A stretch of DNA of 64,000 nucleotides from Metarhizium brunneum (Eukaryota; Ascomycota; Sordariomycetes; Hypocreales; Clavicipitaceae), in assembly GCF_013426205.1 (NCBI RefSeq), contig NC_089424.1, positions 4,154,001-4,218,000 on the forward strand. The letters are read 5' to 3'. Below the pieces are notes generated by a model. It was given only the letters and a program-made list of their open reading frames with translations. It was not told the origin of the DNA and did no database searches. A program made the position numbers and the translations under genes. Positions 60,288-64,000 of the stretch are shown in pieces; the stretch's first letter is position 1; each line of letters opens with the position of its first letter.

Positions 60288-62222
60288 ATGATGGGAAGCG
60301 AATTGGACTTGTTTATACTGACAGGGTTGCCGGCCACTGTCGTAGCTGTGATTTTGGCTTCAGCTATTGCCGTGCTATACTCTAAGAAATCAGCATCCTT
60401 GGAAAATTCCATACAAGAGTGGAAGTTTCCCCACGTCACTGTGGAAAACGGCAATGTTATCGCTGCCATCACACAAGGAACCACGGCGGTATGATCCCAC
60501 TCCCACGCCTTCTGCTGTCACAGCATGTTTCAATAGGCGAATTTTGCTAAACCTGGTGTGTTTTTCGGTATTCAAAGTACCCCGACGAGCCTTTTGTTCT
60601 TGCCACGGAACAGCCCAAGATCATACTTCCGAATCGCTTTCTGAACGAGCTCAAACCGCTGTCGCAAGATGTCCTCTCTTTGCGCAGGGAGGTCTACGAC
60701 AAGATGCACGGCAGGTACACCACCCTGGGGACCGACCATCCTATTGGAATCCAAGCCATCCGAACCGACTTGACCGCGAACATTGGTCGAATGCTGCCGG
60801 AGCTGCAAGAAGAGTCGGTGTATGCCCTGGAGCGGGAATTCGGCCACATCTCAACATGGACGCAAATGGGCGTCTACGACAAGCTTCTGCAGCTCAGTGC
60901 TTTGGTGAATGGACGCATGTTTGTCGGTCTTCCCTTGTCTCGCGACCAGGACTGGATCGACATCTCCATCGGATATACTATGGCCATGGTGCAAGGAATC
61001 CGAGCGATTCAGCGAACCAAGCCACTCCTACGTCCTATTCTCGTCCCCTTCTTGCCAGAGATGAAAGCGCTCAGAGACCTCCAGAGACGTGCGGCCAAGA
61101 TTCTGAGACCGCACTACGAGTTCATTATCGGTACTCACCAAGGAGCTGGCACAGAAAAGAAACCGGCCAGGAACCAGTATAACCTCATCTCTTGGATGCT
61201 CAAGCAGATGGATCTCCAGCGCACGGGTACAGACTTTGACCATTTGGTGCACGAGCAACTCTTTGCCGGTAAGTCTTTCTGCTGAGGTATAAATGGGATG
61301 GGTGTTGCCCTGGTTTATAATTTGGCTAAATCGATTCATTAATCAGGCTTCGGATCGATCCACGCAACCTCCATCACAGTTACCAACGCAATTTTTGATC
61401 TCGCTGCTAGACCTGAGTATATACTGGCCCTTCAAGAAGAAATTCAAACCGTCTTAGACCAAGAACAAGGGCATGTTCTCCGGAAGGAAAGCTTACCCAA
61501 GTTTCGTAAGATAGATAGTCTATTACGTGAGAGTCAGCGAATGAATCCAGGTGAGAGCGCTACGCTTCGTCCCTATCTCACGGATTAAATGATCTTAAAT
61601 TAATAGTCTAAAACAGGAAATATCGGTAAGTTTAAACTTGATACATTTAACGGCATTGTTTACAACCGTTGACGAAAGTCTGGTCTGCTTCTCAGTCGCC
61701 TGGGGACGCCGCGTAGTCGCCAAAGACGGCATCAAGTTGTCCAACGGCCAGACAATGCCGCCAAATGCCACCATCGGCTTCGTGCACCCCCTCGCGCCAT
61801 ATGTGAAAACCCCAGCAACCCTCAAGTCGCCTCTCGACTATGACCCTAATCAACCGCCGCTCGGCGAATTTTATCCGTTTCGCTCCTACGAGCTGCGCCG
61901 CCTACCGGGCCAAGAAAATGCGCACCAGTTCACCCAGACCGGCAACGACAACCTCAACTTTGGGCATGGCGCCATGTCCTGTCCGGGACGGTTCTTTGCG
62001 TCTGCAGAAGCGAAATGTATCTTGATTGAGTTCTTGAGGCGGTACACTGTTGCGCTTGGTCCCGGCGGCGAGGGTGAGGGCGGTATAAATGACCTGAAGC
62101 GGCCGAAAAACATCGTGATCCCTGGCAACATGCAGGTGGTGCCCAACTTTACTCAGCCCATTTACTTGAAGGAGCTTCCTGAAGTACTGCCTGCCGCTAG
62201 AGATGGTGCTAGAGAGATTTGA
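60288..62222 (+). CDS. Cytochrome P450 monooxygenase (gibberellin-type/CYP68-503-like)
   Basis: A second tailoring P450. Model: join(60288-60488, 60578-61268, 61347-61550, 61617-61625, 61696-62222), 543 residues. The fourth exon is only 9 nt. The ATG at 60288 gives an anchor (ILTGLPATVVAVILASAIAVLY). Further on: YPDEPFVLATEQPKIILPN (near 68), the I-helix FGSIHATSITVTNAIFDLAA (the HxTS form used by CYP68/503-like enzymes), ExxR LRESQRMNP, and the heme loop FGHGAMSCPGRFFA with C464. Skipping the micro-exon would drop only G-N-I between RMNP and VAWGRRVVAKDG without shifting the frame, so its use should be tested. It is the last clear cluster gene on the right. Confidence 0.87.
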
Positions 62223-63626
62223 TGAGGACTGGAACGAGCTTGGGTAGTAGTATGATTAAGAAGGGGAGTTTATGGGGTGGATAAATACCGTCGCTAGAAA
62301 GCCTTGATAAGTTTATATGCCATTGCCTAGTGTCTTTATTATTTTCCATCTCGATTCTTCCCTATACTTTAATCCAAGTCGAGGGCTTTAATTTAGTGGC
62401 AGGATTTGCGGGACACCCTTTGGGGTCTAGCGCGGTGGGGCCGGTTCTCGGCCCGCAAGGCCCTCTTCCACTGTTTGATGTGCCGGGAAGTAGCGAGGCA
62501 TATTCTGGACCAGTAGGAAAATGACCGAGATCAGTGCAATACGTGGACGCCCCGGGTGTAAAACGTTTTCAGCGCCAAAACACCAAGATGCTTGATAACT
62601 AAGATGGTCCTGGGTTTGGTTTTGGGTTCAGTAGTGACTGGCAGCCTCCTCGCGCTAGGTGGTGATTCTCTTCAAGGGATGCACTTGGACAGGTGCGTAT
62701 CTACGCCAGTGAGATTCCGGGAGGTTGCAATGACCCGAGCTGAATAGTATGGCAACTAGAATAATGCCACATGAGGAGACGTCGTTTTCAGCACAGTTAA
62801 GCCATTTTTACCAAAGAGATGCAGGGTTGGACTGGCGAGGTTCAGCCTTGGAAGATGTCACAGGGGAGATTGGCATGGCCAAAGAAAGAAGCCATCAGAG
62901 CCATTTATCCCTACCCTATAAGTCCGCAACTTCAACAGTTACATGTCACGGCACTTTGGAGAGACTTTGCGTCCAGGGAAAATGTTCTCATGATGGAAAG
63001 TGTACAAAGGAGGTACGAGCGAGGACAATAAAGAAAGGGGCGCAAATATTCTCATCATCAGTATTCATCATTTTGGGTTTAAGGACATTAAACGCTGCCA
63101 AAGGCGCTCCATCAATATGTTGAATGTTCCGGTCTACCTTTACCCGATGGCCAGATGGATGTTTCAATGTGTGCCGTAAGTTCGTGGTTGCGAACTGGGC
63201 GGAACGCAAGTAGCAGAAGACGAATGCGAACGCGAAGAGCCGTCAAATGAATGACTTGCAATGCAATGGACCCCATCTGACTGGATTGTGCGCGGAAATG
63301 ATACAGCAACAAGAGCTGACAACAAGTTTTTCGCCTACGTCGCTTTGGATCCTTTGCGATTGCGGATCTCGCACCGAAATAATGCGGGTCGATGCGAATA
63401 CGAGCCTACTTGGTACTCTCATGCTGCAAAATCCGAATACGAGGCGGCCTTGACATATCACACAAGGCCGTGTCCAGGCACGCGTCTAAGGATTGTATGT
63501 AAACGGCTCCTTTTGTATGCAATCACCTCGTAAAGACTAAGATATAAATGTGCAAAGTGTCATGGGCAAGGCTATTTCGGTAGCTGTACGTTTTGCTCTC
63601 TGGCAAACCCCATTCATTCCTCTACC
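62223..63626. other. Intergenic between cluster end and CYP51
   Basis: 1.4 kb without a recognisable gene; the short open frames (for example 62749-63123) have no domain. No CCGGCG core of the cluster motif was found here, unlike the other cluster promoters. Confidence 0.5.
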
Positions 63627-64000
63627 ATGGAGTTTCGTCCATTCACTGAGCACTTGAAGCGCATGGCTTATGTCTCCCCGATACTGTTTCTTGGAAGTTG
63701 TTTACTCCTGCTCGTGCTTCTGTTGATTGTTGTCAACCTCATCCGCCAACAGCTTCCTGCTAGTAAATCAGAACCGCCATTGGTATTTCACTGGATACCC
63801 TTCATAGGCAATGCCGTTTCGTACGGTCTGGATCCATTTGCTTTCTACTCGCAATGCCAGAAAAAGGTACGAGAATGCCTCCATCATTCAATCATTTCAC
63901 ATCATGTGTCATGTCCAAAGCAAGCTCTGCCAAGACAAAAAGATGTATTAATATAGTACCTCTGCTAACTCTCTTGTTCTTCCTTCGGTGGTAGCATGGC
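63627..64000 (+). CDS. CYP51 sterol 14alpha-demethylase, 5' part (runs off the window)
   Basis: CYP51 removes the 14alpha-methyl group of eburicol/lanosterol in ergosterol synthesis and is the azole target. Only the start is in the window: exon 1 63627-63866 (80 codons), a 128-nt intron (63867-63994), and the first six bases of exon 2 (CATGGC, giving K-H-G where family members have K-Y-G). The membrane anchor is LFLGSCLLLLVLLLIVVNLI, followed by PPLVFHWIPFIGNAVSYGLDPFAFYSQC, matching the CYP51 N-terminal PPxVFHWxPFIGxxxxYGxDP pattern closely. Active-site and heme regions lie outside the window, so function, completeness and resistance-type changes cannot be judged. It may be a housekeeping gene or an extra, cluster-linked copy. 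Confidence 0.85.

Overview
The window looks like a piece of a filamentous ascomycete chromosome, probably Sordariomycetes/Hypocreales and possibly Metarhizium-like (the genus is a guess). Genes are split by 50-130 nt GT-AG introns with CTAAC/CTGAC-type branch sites. Two long blocks (about 1-3478 and 8380-26560) are almost pure A/T with residual traces of repeats, the usual result of repeat-induced point mutation (RIP). The remaining DNA is normal GC-rich fungal gene space.

Left part (1-8.3 kb): an AT-rich block holding a solo LTR, a broken M20 amidohydrolase gene cut off at the block edge, a relic of a short-chain dehydrogenase, and an intact 2-oxoglutarate/Fe(II) oxygenase gene. Middle (8.25-26.7 kb): a three-layer nest of transposons. 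A DNA element with 120-bp terminal inverted repeats and a 10-bp target duplication was hit by an LTR retrotransposon (440-bp LTRs, duplication AGTCT). That copy was then hit by a second copy of the same family (duplication ATATT). 27.4-33.4 kb: a large STAND/NLR-like ankyrin-SPRY gene with degenerate hydrolase and P-loop motifs, flanked by a dispersed repeat pair. 33.4-36.1 kb: no gene seen.

Right part (36.1-62.2 kb): one polyketide biosynthetic gene cluster. In order: Zn2Cys6 regulator (+), P450 (-), MFS transporter (+), O/C-methyltransferase (-), FAD monooxygenase with a C-terminal membrane domain (+), LovC-like trans-enoyl reductase (-), highly reducing PKS without working ER and without release domain (+), aldose-1-epimerase-like protein (-), LovG-like FSH1 hydrolase (-), second P450 (+). 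The likely logic is: the PKS and the trans-ER build a methylated reduced chain, the FSH1 hydrolase releases it, the epimerase-like protein may shape it, two P450s, the FAD enzyme and the methyltransferase decorate it, and the transporter exports it. A GC-rich motif (CCGGCGGGTTTT and close variants) recurs in the cluster promoters and is a candidate site for the local regulator. The PKS/hydrolase/epimerase/P450/trans-ER set resembles the fusarielin type of cluster.

Right edge (63.6-64 kb): the first exon of a CYP51 (sterol 14alpha-demethylase) gene starts 1.4 kb from the last cluster gene. If it is an extra copy, it could be a self-resistance gene and the product a CYP51 inhibitor; if it is the only copy, it is just a neighbour. 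All exon coordinates were worked out by hand from splice signals and phase and have not been confirmed by transcripts.
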